DNA of 20,430 nucleotides, taken from assembly GCA_021802745.1 (NCBI GenBank), contig JAJZRK010000029.1, positions 1 through 20,430 of the forward strand, in the 5' to 3' direction. A program made the translations under genes and the position numbers. Of this stretch, positions 1-6,887 are shown piece by piece. This stretch comes from a bacterium (GTDB lineage: Bacteria; Gemmatimonadota; Gemmatimonadetes; Gemmatimonadales; Gemmatimonadaceae). The notes under the pieces are model-generated. The model had not been told where the DNA came from. It did no database searches and saw only the letters and a list, made by a program, of their open reading frames with translations. Every line of letters begins with the position of its first letter. Within the stretch, counting starts at the first letter, position 1.

Positions 1-1
1 G

Positions 2-241
2 ATCGCGAGCGGACTGTACCGCTTGCTCGCGAAGCAGATGCGCGGGTACGCCGACGCCCAGGCGCGGCACATCTTCCGCGATCTCCTCGACATGCCCGCC
101 GACGTGCGGATCACCGCGCGCGAGGTCCACGTGCACTTCCATCGCCGCGCCCATCTTCCGATCATTCGGGCGTCGGGTATCTTGGACCACACGCCGAAGG
201 TGCCCTGGTGGAACAACCACACGCTGCGCTTGACCGCGTAG
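2..241 (+). CDS. C-terminal fragment of a probable transposase (5' end outside the window)
   Basis: The reading frame is open from the window edge to a TAG at 239-241 and encodes about 79 residues, so this is the tail of a longer gene that starts upstream. It contains YRLLAKQMRGYADAQARHIF, then a strand-like stretch with HVHFHRRAHLPII, and ends VPWWNNHTLRLTA. A basic/aromatic ending of the type 'HLPI...VPWW...LRLT' resembles C-termini I associate with DDE-type transposases of environmental bacteria, possibly IS1380-like, but no catalytic DDE residue lies in the visible part. The codon use is GC-rich, unlike the lower-GC genes immediately downstream. Position at the edge of an accessory segment fits a mobile-element gene. 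It could instead be another conserved protein; the family call is a recollection of pattern, not a search result. Confidence 0.4.
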   Translation: MASGLYRLLAKQMRGYADAQARHIFRDLLDMPADVRITAREVHVHFHRRAHLPIIRASGILDHTPKVPWWNNHTLRLTA

Positions 242-249
242 CAACGCCA

Positions 250-282
250 GACCACTCGGTCAATGTTAGGGCAATAGTGGTC
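250..282. repeat. Short inverted repeat just after the transposase-like gene
   Basis: GACCACT at 250-256 is the exact reverse complement of AGTGGTC at 276-282, with 19 bases between. It starts 9 bases after the stop codon of the transposase-like frame. It could be a weak transcription-terminating hairpin or part of the right end of an insertion sequence. No T-run follows, and no matching left end is visible because the element would begin upstream of the window. Confidence 0.3.
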
Positions 283-299
283 CGTGGAAATTCAGGCTA

Positions 300-950
300 G
301 TGAACGTTCTTCACGGAGCAATCCCTCAACTTATCGCGCACAGCTCCGTACACTACCGTCCGAACGCGACGCATTTGTGGCAAGAGGTGTACACGAACAT
401 CGAGTACAGCCACTTTGCTCCCAACTATGGACTATACGGTCGCCGACTGTCGCATGCAGCGATGAGCGGTGTTGCGGAGGTGTGCTTCTGCAAACCGAAG
501 GAGAAGTCACTTCACGGCGCGCTAACCCGCGCGATTGACTCGCTCAATCTAGCTCGCGAGTTGGCACTCCGACCGATTTCGCTCGTTCTACTTTGGACTG
601 CGATTGAATCGCTGATCTCACCAGGAAAGGACGACGATAGCCTGACCACCAACCTGGCCCTAACGCTAGTAGGACTCAATGCCCCACTCTCGGGTCCGCA
701 GGCGTTCTTCGTGCGTGCCAAGAAGGAATACGGACTGCGATCTTCAATCGTTCACTCGTTCCGTGTGCCGGCGGACATAGAGATCGCAGACGCGAGGGTG
801 TTTGCTCATAAGCAAGCTTGCGATCTCATCCGAGCCGCTCGTGACGCAGCAACGCAGGGAATCTCGCGAGACGAGTTTCGGCTACGGTTGCAGAGACAAG
901 CATTCACTGCTGGCGTCCTCAAGGCGGACAGCGAGCAAATCTTCGGATGA
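300..950 (+). CDS. Apea-like HEPN-domain protein, probably N-terminally shortened
   Basis: This encodes 216 residues from a GTG at 300; the frame is closed by a TAG at 267-269, so little extension is possible. The C-terminal two thirds look all-helical, with LVLLWTAIESLIS (about residues 96-108) followed by YGLRSSIVHSFRV. R147-SSIV-H152 fits the R-x4-6-H motif of HEPN ribonuclease domains, and 'W.A.E.L' before it is typical of Apea-like HEPN proteins. Such proteins often carry an N-terminal region of comparable size, so this copy may be truncated, plausibly by the mobile element whose gene ends at 241. HEPN domains are known from toxin-antitoxin and anti-phage systems as RNases; a role here is inference. 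No cognate antitoxin such as a MNT nucleotidyltransferase is adjacent. Codon use is less GC-rich than in the efflux operon. The start is uncertain since no good ribosome site precedes 300. Confidence 0.6.
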   Translation: MNVLHGAIPQLIAHSSVHYRPNATHLWQEVYTNIEYSHFAPNYGLYGRRLSHAAMSGVAEVCFCKPKEKSLHGALTRAIDSLNLARELALRPISLVLLWTAIESLISPGKDDDSLTTNLALTLVGLNAPLSGPQAFFVRAKKEYGLRSSIVHSFRVPADIEIADARVFAHKQACDLIRAARDAATQGISRDEFRLRLQRQAFTAGVLKADSEQIFG

Positions 951-1103
951 CGGGTGCCCAGAGGATCAACGCCGTAGGGCAATTCGTCCCGGCAGGTGTT
1001 TTCGCCCGGTGAGCAGTCCCATGTCCGCTCCGGTCAAACCGAGTCAAGCTATCCCCGGGGCGCCACGTCGTGTTCTTTGTACAATCCGCTGCGCTGGTTG
1101 GTG

Positions 1104-1997
1104 CTAGCGTATGCACGCCTCGATGGCGAACCCCTGTCCGGGAAATACCGCAGTGGGTATCTCCCACACCCCCTCCTCCTTCATGCGGAGCTCTCGGCCC
1201 ATGGGGTGTCTGAGTACGACGGAGAAGTCCGCACGTGCTTTCGTGGCCGCGTCAGGTCGAAGGACCACTCGAGGCCGCATCGTGGTCCAAAACATGAACC
1301 ATGGCATTTGACCGGGGAGTGGTATGAACTCCACGCGCTTCAAGGTCGCGGCAGCATGCCCATTCGCCGGAATCAGCGTCGAGTGCTCGAGCCAATCGGC
1401 GTGCGCCTGTTTGCGCAGAGCTTCGAGCTCACTGGTTGCGATCTGCCCATTCGCCGAGAAGGCGGGTGATGTCGTCTGCCACCGGAGTGCTTCGAAACGA
1501 GGTACCGGTTGGCCAGAACGATCCTGTCCCCGTCGCACGCCTTCGAGTTCGTGTCTTAGCGGTACGGACTGGTCGCGCGACGTGTAGTTGGTAATCGTGT
1601 ACGTGAGTGTACTGCAGCAAAGCAGGCGGTCGTTCTCGCACTCACTTGATATGGCGATGTCCAGTACCCAGCTCGTGCAGACTAATCCGCGAGACAGAAT
1701 ATTCTGAACGAACTCCTCGAGCGCGAGTTTTGGCACAAGCGCACCGCCAATCAGTTCAAGCATTCCCGACTCTGCGGCGATCTCGCGTCGACGATGCCCC
1801 AAGTACTCGATGAAAATCGTGACAAAGACTGAGACGAAGCACGCGATGCTTAAGTCGCGTGACAATTCAGAGACAAAACCTCCTTCCGTGAAGTGTGCAA
1901 GTACGAGAAGGCCGAGCCCTAACGCAGTCGGGAGAACGAGGCTAGGCCAGTCAAGTTCCGCAAGTAGAGCTTCGACGCTTACGACGCGACTTGCCAT
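1104..1997 (-). CDS. Two-helix membrane protein with a soluble C-terminal domain, unknown function
   Basis: This encodes 297 residues on the minus strand. The start at 1997 is preferred over an in-frame one at 2039 because an AAGGA-type ribosome site lies about 12 bases upstream and because it avoids overlap with the gene ending at 2008. Two hydrophobic helices are clear: about residues 18-36 (LVLPTALGLGLLVLAHF) and 48-66 (IACFVSVFVTIFIEYL), the second followed by the basic HRRREIA. The remaining 230 residues are soluble: a helical part (GGALVPKLALEEFVQNIL) and then a mixed strand-rich region ending near residue 297. Two N-terminal helices followed by 'VP...EEF...IL' resemble a widespread unnamed family of bacterial membrane proteins found in accessory regions. 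No catalytic motif is recognised. It probably forms a two-gene unit with the small gene just upstream (2008-2397). Confidence 0.65.
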   Translation of the reverse strand: MASRVVSVEALLAELDWPSLVLPTALGLGLLVLAHFTEGGFVSELSRDLSIACFVSVFVTIFIEYLGHRRREIAAESGMLELIGGALVPKLALEEFVQNILSRGLVCTSWVLDIAISSECENDRLLCCSTLTYTITNYTSRDQSVPLRHELEGVRRGQDRSGQPVPRFEALRWQTTSPAFSANGQIATSELEALRKQAHADWLEHSTLIPANGHAAATLKRVEFIPLPGQMPWFMFWTTMRPRVVLRPDAATKARADFSVVLRHPMGRELRMKEEGVWEIPTAVFPGQGFAIEACIR

Positions 1998-2007
1998 GAC
2001 TGAAACC

Positions 2008-2397
2008 CTATCCTTGGGATCGCCTCGGCGAATGCGCACGCCGAAGTCGGGAGAGTCCGGCGCGTACGGCGATTACCGTCTCATCGAGTGTGAGGCATCC
2101 AGCGACATCATAGTACATGCCGCGGTAACAGTACGTTGCGCACCAGCGGCGCGGGCGTCCGACCTCTCGGAAACGCCAGAGTCCAATCACGAATGGTTCG
2201 ATGTCCTGGGGAAGCACGAGAACGGGCGGAATGTGCGCGCGGGAGGATCTTAGTGCGGGCATGTGGCATCTGTAGCTTAGGAGGAACACGGCGTGGCGTA
2301 ACACGTCGCGACGCGACGCGGCGATAATAGCAGCTCTCCGGAGGAGGAGCAACCGCGCGGACGCTTGAGAGTCGAGTTCCTGAACAAGCGCACCCAT
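2008..2397 (-). CDS. Small hypothetical protein upstream of the membrane protein
   Basis: This encodes up to 129 residues on the minus strand, with its stop 10 bases before the start of the membrane-protein gene. That spacing suggests co-transcription and possibly coupled translation. The middle part looks protein-like: VLVLPQDIEPFVIGLWRFRE, then YCYRGMYYDVAGCLTLDET. The first 45 residues are rich in Arg, Ala and Leu and may be untranslated; an internal Met at residue 46 (MPALRSSRAHIPP) is an alternative start. No family is recognised, and no signal peptide or transmembrane helix is evident in the core. Real coding status is uncertain. The evidence for it is the tight spacing to the next gene and the absence of a better frame on either strand. 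Confidence 0.35.
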   Translation of the reverse strand: MGALVQELDSQASARLLLLRRAAIIAASRRDVLRHAVFLLSYRCHMPALRSSRAHIPPVLVLPQDIEPFVIGLWRFREVGRPRRWCATYCYRGMYYDVAGCLTLDETVIAVRAGLSRLRRAHSPRRSQG

Positions 2398-2831
2398 GAA
2401 GTTCCGTTAGCAGGAAGTGACAGGGCGGTGCTGAACGGCAAAGCGGAGGGCGAGCCGGCGCCGCTGCCTTGGCTTCTTCTGCGATGACCTATCGGCGATC
2501 CGCTGGTCGAAGACGTCGCTCAAGTGTGTAGATGAAACAACGTCCCGAAAGATGACGGAATTCTAACCCGCTCAGGTTGCTGAGCTTAACGTCACAGCGT
2601 ACGCCGAGTGGGTGTCCGGAAAGTCCCGAAGTCAAGGCTCGCTCGTGCCATCGCGCGATCGCTCCGATAGGGACCTCGGTTGCACCAATTTGCGGTTGCA
2701 GCGGGCTCTGGCGGCCCCCATCATTCGCGACAGCGGTTGCCGACTTCGTGTTGTACATCAGACGGAAGTCACGGCGAGAAGTCGGCCTGCGCAAGGGACA
2801 TTGCAAACTCCGCCTACCACCAGACAGTACT
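2398..2831. other. Gene-poor stretch with one small hairpin
   Basis: No convincing gene is seen in these 434 bases. Open frames exist on both strands, but their translations are irregular and rich in Arg, Ser and Pro. A perfect hairpin lies at 2570-2585 (GCTCAG, loop GTTG, CTGAGC) followed by TTAAC, which is not a clear terminator. The stretch probably contains the promoter of the lipoprotein gene at 2832, but no convincing -35/-10 pair was found. It may include decayed coding sequence. Confidence 0.4.
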
Positions 2832-3464
2832 ATGCGCCGCCACCGCCTTGAGCTCCCGTTGTTGGTCGTTATCCTATGCCTCGTCACTGCATGCGGTGAC
2901 CAGGTATCGACCGCAGGCATCGCGGGCAACGCAGTTGACCGGGCGCAGTTGTTCCTGGACTCGTCGCGGGCGATGCTAGCGCTTGGGCCCGAATACTGGG
3001 GACGCGCTCTCGGTGACCTCTATTACGCCTCGCTACAACTAGGCCGCCTCAAGAACCACGCGTTGCTTATCCAAAGGCAGCAGTCATTCCACAAGGCCGT
3101 TTGGGCGGTTGCGCCAATCGGCTACCGCAAGTTCTTTGACGGCACGCTCAAGAATCTGCGCGCAACCAGCGACTATGATTTGGTTACCGACCAGATCGCT
3201 GCTGCGCGCACTGGACTCGAGACAGTTTCAACGGATGGCGTCCCGTATTTCCGGCAGCTACTCGACGACGCCCGCGTGAATCTTGAAGCGCATTTCAGAC
3301 GCTGTACCGGCAATCCTCCCTGTAGCGACTGTCATGGGTTTCCGGTGTCCACTTGCTCCAGGCCGGCCGCACAGCGACGCTTTGCGAACCTTGACGCGTC
3401 GCTCATGGATGTTCTTACTGTGCAGATTCCCAGTCTCCTTCGGCACGACGCAGAAACTACGTAG
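2832..3464 (+). CDS. Predicted lipoprotein with a HEPN-like helical core and a CxxCH motif
   Basis: This encodes 210 residues from the ATG at 2832, chosen because MRRHRLELPLLVVILCLVTAC is a textbook lipoprotein signal peptide (basic start, hydrophobic core, lipobox LVTAC). A longer in-frame start at 2577 would bury that signal. The mature part is helical: AQLFLDSSRAMLAL, then RALGDLYYASLQLGRLK, then FHKAVWAV, then LKNLRATSDYD. The order 'YYA...', 'H..VW' and 'L..LR..sDYD' closely resembles HEPN helical bundles, which are normally cytosolic. A Cys-rich segment follows: C158, then C164-S-D-C167-H168 and C175. CxxCH is the attachment site of c-type haem in exported proteins, and a helical bundle with a late CxxCH recalls cytochrome c'. 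Whether haem is bound is inference. The gene stands alone between two gene-poor stretches and is less GC-rich than the core genes. Confidence 0.55.
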   Translation: MRRHRLELPLLVVILCLVTACGDQVSTAGIAGNAVDRAQLFLDSSRAMLALGPEYWGRALGDLYYASLQLGRLKNHALLIQRQQSFHKAVWAVAPIGYRKFFDGTLKNLRATSDYDLVTDQIAAARTGLETVSTDGVPYFRQLLDDARVNLEAHFRRCTGNPPCSDCHGFPVSTCSRPAAQRRFANLDASLMDVLTVQIPSLLRHDAETT

Positions 3465-3845
3465 TCGTCAGGAGTGCGGGGAAGCGTCGGCACCGGAGAA
3501 GATGCTACTGATCGCTGCGCAAAGGTACCCGACGCGGCAGCGCGGTGTACGCCACCAATTCACAGTGACTAGCACTACTTCGCCACTTTGCGTGCGACGG
3601 GATCGCGAAAGCTCTCTGGGTCGGCGCCAGGTGCGCGCGCCGACCGCTCACGACCGGTCGTCAGCAGCGTAACTTCCCCAACCGAGATGCCGTAGCTACA
3701 AGGAGACCCGGGCACCGCAGATGAGGACGTTGACTGACCCGTGCGCTGTTGGTGTGTCACGCCGCCAGCCGTCGGATGGAGCCGGACCAGACAGGCATGA
3801 GAGTCGTACCACCCTTTGATTTCTCTCGATACACTCTGAACTGAC
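3465..3845. other. Gene-poor stretch before the MutS-like gene, with a GC-rich hairpin
   Basis: No gene is supported in these 381 bases. A 90-residue minus-strand frame overlapping most of it has no recognisable pattern. A hairpin lies at 3619-3645 (GGTCGGCGC, 9-base loop, GCGCCGACC) without a T-run. It may help end transcription of the lipoprotein gene, whose stop is 155 bases upstream. TACACT at 3830-3835 could be a -10 element for the gene starting at 3846. If so, its transcript would be nearly leaderless, which would agree with the lack of a ribosome site there. Confidence 0.35.
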
Positions 3846-5522
3846 ATGGCGCATCCTGCCCTCGTGGTATCGGCTGTCCTGGTTGTGGGTGCAATCTTGC
3901 TGGGGTTGCCGCGGTTCTTCTCGCGGACGAAGGACGCGCTACAGGTCGTGCGCGGCCTTCGCGCGCTCAGAGGCTCGCGTCACGTGGACATGGCGCTCAT
4001 AGCGGCATATCACGTCCGTTTCCCGGCCGAGCCCGGCACCGAGCCGCTTGATGATCGCACCTGGCGAGACCTGGACCTCGACAACGTCTTCCTGTCGCTC
4101 GACTACACCGCCAGCGAACCGGGTCGGCAGTACCTTTACCACTGTCTTCGCAGCCCGCACTTCTCGACAGACCGTCTGGCTCGGCTAGACCTTTCCGCGC
4201 GGAGCCTGGCTGCCGACGATGCCACAGCCACTCGCGCACGCATCGCGCTCAGCGAACTCAGCGACCCGCGCGCGGCCCACCTGGAAGGCCTGTTGTTCGG
4301 TGAGCTTCCTCGTCGCCCGCGCTTCTGGTGGCTGTTCCCTCTCCTCACCGCCGCCGCGGTCACCTGTCTCGCCCTGATCGCCCTCTGGCCGCAGGCAGTC
4401 CTCGTCTGGCTCGGGGTCTGCGTCGTGAACGTCGGCGTGCAGGTCTTCTACAAGCCCCGGGTGAAACGGTTCATCCCTGCTCTCCACGAGCTTCCAGCAT
4501 TCCTCCGCGTCAGCCGCACGCTCGGCACGCTGCATACCCCCGAACTCGCAGACGAAGGCCGAGTGCTTCGTGAGGGAGCCCAGAGCTTCGGCCCACTGCG
4601 TCTGGCCACGCGGTGGCTCATGTTCGAACCCGAGCAGACGAACGAACTCGCGGGCTCCATCTACGAGTACGTTAACCTCCTTTTCCTGCTCGACGTGAAC
4701 GCGTTCGTGTTTGCCACGGAGTCGCTCCGGACCGCCCGCGAGACCGCCCGCGGGATGTTCACGGCCCTCGGGTACATCGACGCTGCTCAATCCGTCGCGG
4801 CGTGGCGAGGCACGCTCCCCCAGTGGACTACGCCCGAGTTCACCCCGGCGCGAAAGGCATTGCACTTCGAGGCGCTCTCGCACCCGTTGATTCCGGACGC
4901 CGTGGCGAACTCCCTGAACATCGACGGAGCGAGCGTGCTAATCACGGGCTCGAACATGTCCGGCAAGACGACGTTCGTGCGCACGCTGGGTGTGAGCGCC
5001 GTACTGGCACAGACCCTCAACACGGTGTGCGCCAGCCAGTGGCGTGGACCGATGTTGCGGGTGCGGACCTCGATCCAGCGTGCCGACAATCTCTTTGCTG
5101 GAAAGAGCTATTACTTGGCCGAGGTCGAGTCGGTCCTGACGCTGGTGCGCGCCAAGGAGAGCGGAGAGCAGCATCTCTTCCTGCTCGACGAGATCTTCCG
5201 CGGCACGAATACGACGGAACGAGTGGCGGCGGCCTACGCGGTCCTCGCCTACCTGAACACTGGCCACGATCTGGCGGTGGCGGCCACGCATGATATCGAG
5301 TTGCTCGAGTTGCTCAAGGGCGCTTATGCCATGCATCACTTCCGTGAGCAAGTCGCGGACGATGGACTCACCTTCGATTACCTCATTCAGCCGGGCGCAT
5401 CATCCACCCGCAATGCAATCGCGTTGCTCAAGGTGATGCACTATCCCAACTCCCTAGTTGCGGACGCGCTCGCTGGCGTCGAGTGGCAACGCGACCGCAG
5501 CCATCGCGGCGCGACAGAGTGA
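3846..5522 (+). CDS. Membrane-anchored MutS-like ATPase
   Basis: This encodes 558 residues. An N-terminal hydrophobic helix (about 6-22) is followed by a MutS core-like region: DNVFLSLDYTASEPGRQYLY and CLRSP match the 'T..GR..L...L..P' signature of MutS domain III. A hairpin of two transmembrane helices follows (about 163-198). The C-terminal MutS domain V ATPase is intact: Walker A GSNMSGKTT with K374, Walker B LFLLDE with D448 and E449, and the FRGTNTTER dimer/signature segment at about 451-459. A conserved ATHD follows. The mismatch-recognition domain with the Phe-x-Glu motif is absent, as in other short MutS-related membrane proteins, so classical mismatch repair is unlikely. The role is unknown; DNA or nucleotide-structure sensing at the membrane is inference. 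No ribosome site is visible upstream of 3846. It appears monocistronic, with 228 bases before the next gene. Confidence 0.85.
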   Translation: MAHPALVVSAVLVVGAILLGLPRFFSRTKDALQVVRGLRALRGSRHVDMALIAAYHVRFPAEPGTEPLDDRTWRDLDLDNVFLSLDYTASEPGRQYLYHCLRSPHFSTDRLARLDLSARSLAADDATATRARIALSELSDPRAAHLEGLLFGELPRRPRFWWLFPLLTAAAVTCLALIALWPQAVLVWLGVCVVNVGVQVFYKPRVKRFIPALHELPAFLRVSRTLGTLHTPELADEGRVLREGAQSFGPLRLATRWLMFEPEQTNELAGSIYEYVNLLFLLDVNAFVFATESLRTARETARGMFTALGYIDAAQSVAAWRGTLPQWTTPEFTPARKALHFEALSHPLIPDAVANSLNIDGASVLITGSNMSGKTTFVRTLGVSAVLAQTLNTVCASQWRGPMLRVRTSIQRADNLFAGKSYYLAEVESVLTLVRAKESGEQHLFLLDEIFRGTNTTERVAAAYAVLAYLNTGHDLAVAATHDIELLELLKGAYAMHHFREQVADDGLTFDYLIQPGASSTRNAIALLKVMHYPNSLVADALAGVEWQRDRSHRGATE

Positions 5523-5719
5523 TTTGCCCGGGAGGGGCCACTCAACTCGCTCTCGACAAGAGCGTCTCGATTGGAAAGGAGGGAGCTCTCGCTTCGCGCA
5601 GGTGAGATACTGTCAGGCGATGCGCGGCGCGGCTGCACTCGCCAGCGTACGCGCCGTCGATGCCCGAACACCGCAACGCACCCTCGGGAGTTGTTCGGAC
5701 CTTTCGGCAGTCGTCGCGG

Positions 5720-5743
5720 TATAGTCCTCTTCTCTCTCCGAGG
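5720..5743 (+). promoter_or_regulatory. Candidate -10 element and ribosome site for the hydrolase gene
   Basis: TATAGT at 5720-5725 is a good -10 hexamer and GAGG at 5740-5743 lies 7 bases before the ATG at 5751. A matching -35 at proper distance is not clear (TTGTTC at 5691 is too far), so the promoter part is weak. The ribosome site decides the start: it places it at 5751 rather than at an in-frame ATG at 5571. Confidence 0.4.
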
Positions 5744-5750
5744 TGTGCCG

Positions 5751-6656
5751 ATGCGATGGCGAGCTGGCTTGTTCTTCAAGGCGTTGGTCGTGGTTGCTTG
5801 CGTGGCGGCGTGCCGAGGCACGCCGCCGCGCTCCTCCCGATTCGCACCCGCAGCGGTGGACACCGGTAGCGTCGTCGTCAATGGCACCCACCTCTTCTAC
5901 GAAGCGACCGGTCGAGGGCCAGTGGTCGTTCTGCTGCACTCGGGCGACCTTGATCGACGTCAGTGGGATCCGCAGTTCCTGTCCCTGGCGCGTGAACACC
6001 GGATCGTTCGCTACGACGCGCGTGGATACGGACGCTCTGGGCCCGCGAATGCACCGTTTCGTGCCGACGAAGATCTCTACGCTTTCCTGGTCGCCCTGCA
6101 CATACCTCGCGCATCGCTGATCGGATCGTCACTCGGCGGTCGGATAGCGATTGATTTTGCGCTGGCACACCCAGCCATGGTTGATCGGCTCGTCCTTGCG
6201 GCACCGGGCCTGAGCGGCTGGCAGTTCTCGCGTGGCGACACGTCGTGGTTTCCCGAAGCCCGAGCTGCCCGTGATCGCGGCGATTGGGGCGGTATCGCTC
6301 TTGCGTGGCTCAAACAGGACTTTATGCAGGCGGCGATGGAACGCCCGGAACTCGCTGCGCACCTTCGCGAGGTTGCCCGCGACAACGGACCGTTCTGGAA
6401 GGATGTACTTCGCCTGGGAGGGGAGCAGGATCAGCAAGGCGCTCCGCCGGCACTGCACCGCACCAGACTCGTGACCGCCCCAACGCTCCTGATCGTCGGG
6501 ACGCGGGATACACGAGACATCGAAGGCATCGCGGACACGTTGAGCGCGTGCATGCCCAACGTTCGGCGCGTGACGTTCCAGGGTGCCGGTCATATGCTAA
6601 ACCTGGAGCAAGCGGACCGCTTCAACACGTTGGTGCAAGACTTTCTTCGTCAGTAG
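5751..6656 (+). CDS. Alpha/beta-hydrolase lipoprotein
   Basis: This encodes 301 residues. The start at 5751 has a GAGG ribosome site and opens a lipoprotein signal: basic MRWR, a hydrophobic core, and lipobox VAAC with C21 as the lipidated residue. The mature protein is a single alpha/beta-hydrolase fold. It has LLHSGDLDRRQW after the first core strands (oxyanion region), RYDARGYGRSG, and the nucleophile elbow GSSLGG with S127 in GxSxG. The likely acid is D253 in VGTRDTRD and the catalytic base is H281 in GAGHML. The cap region (about 150-225) has SWFPEARAARDRGDWGGIAL. The pattern resembles small-ester or haloperoxidase-like hydrolases such as the 3-oxoadipate enol-lactonase group, but lipid anchoring argues for an extracytoplasmic substrate. 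The substrate cannot be read from the sequence. No partner gene is adjacent: the next gene, at 6888, has its own control region. Confidence 0.88.
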   Translation: MRWRAGLFFKALVVVACVAACRGTPPRSSRFAPAAVDTGSVVVNGTHLFYEATGRGPVVVLLHSGDLDRRQWDPQFLSLAREHRIVRYDARGYGRSGPANAPFRADEDLYAFLVALHIPRASLIGSSLGGRIAIDFALAHPAMVDRLVLAAPGLSGWQFSRGDTSWFPEARAARDRGDWGGIALAWLKQDFMQAAMERPELAAHLREVARDNGPFWKDVLRLGGEQDQQGAPPALHRTRLVTAPTLLIVGTRDTRDIEGIADTLSACMPNVRRVTFQGAGHMLNLEQADRFNTLVQDFLRQ

Positions 6657-6746
6657 TCGCCAAGGTTGAAAGCGATGCCAAGGAGCGCATGGCGCGTGGT
6701 GCGGTGGCCGCAGCCGCCTCACCACGCGCTCGATCTGGATCCGGTT

Positions 6747-6785
6747 TTCGGGACTTTGTTTCCGGCTTCGGGACCTTATTTCCCG
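6747..6785. repeat. Two 19-base tandem direct repeats
   Basis: TTCGGGACTTTGTTTCCGG (6747-6765) is followed after one base by TTCGGGACCTTATTTCCCG (6767-6785), identical at 16 of 19 positions. They lie between the hydrolase gene and the efflux operators. Their register of 20 bases, close to two helical turns, would suit a protein-binding site. Repeated short motifs of this kind also occur at ends of IS21-like elements, but no transposase is nearby. Confidence 0.55.
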
Positions 6786-6832
6786 TACACACCCGAGTCG
6801 TCAGCGATCGCCCTGCCCCCCTTGCGTTAGTT

Positions 6833-6871
6833 GCAAGCAATCGCTTGCTTTCATGCAAGTAATTGCTTGCA
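6833..6871. promoter_or_regulatory. Tandem palindromic operators for the TetR repressor
   Basis: Two near-identical palindromes precede the repressor gene. Operator 1 is GCAAGCAATCGCTTGC (6833-6848) and operator 2 is TGCAAGTAATTGCTTGCA (6854-6871). Both fit GCAAGYAATYGCTTGC, and their centres are 22 bases apart, close to two helical turns, so two dimers could sit on one face of the helix. They end 16 bases before the ATG at 6888. By TetR-family convention they are the likely autoregulatory site controlling the whole efflux operon. A clear -35/-10 pair was not found, but the promoter probably overlaps them. Confidence 0.8.
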
Positions 6872-6887
6872 TTCAACGCACGGGCCC

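Noticed and set aside
2570..2590. Integron attC-like site (GCTTAAC fits the RYYYAAC core at 2584-2590)
   Set aside because: No matching GTTRRRY partner was found within the expected distance, and no integrase is present in the window.
2489..2929. A 146-residue minus-strand gene opposite the lipoprotein start
   Set aside because: It overlaps a clear lipoprotein signal on the other strand and is rich in Arg, Ser and Pro without pattern.
3575..3847. A 90-residue minus-strand gene
   Set aside because: Its composition is irregular, it lacks a ribosome site or recognisable pattern, and it ends in no relation to a neighbour.
5571..5750. Sixty-residue N-terminal extension of the hydrolase
   Set aside because: It is Arg-rich without pattern and precedes a lipoprotein signal that has its own ribosome site at 5740-5743.
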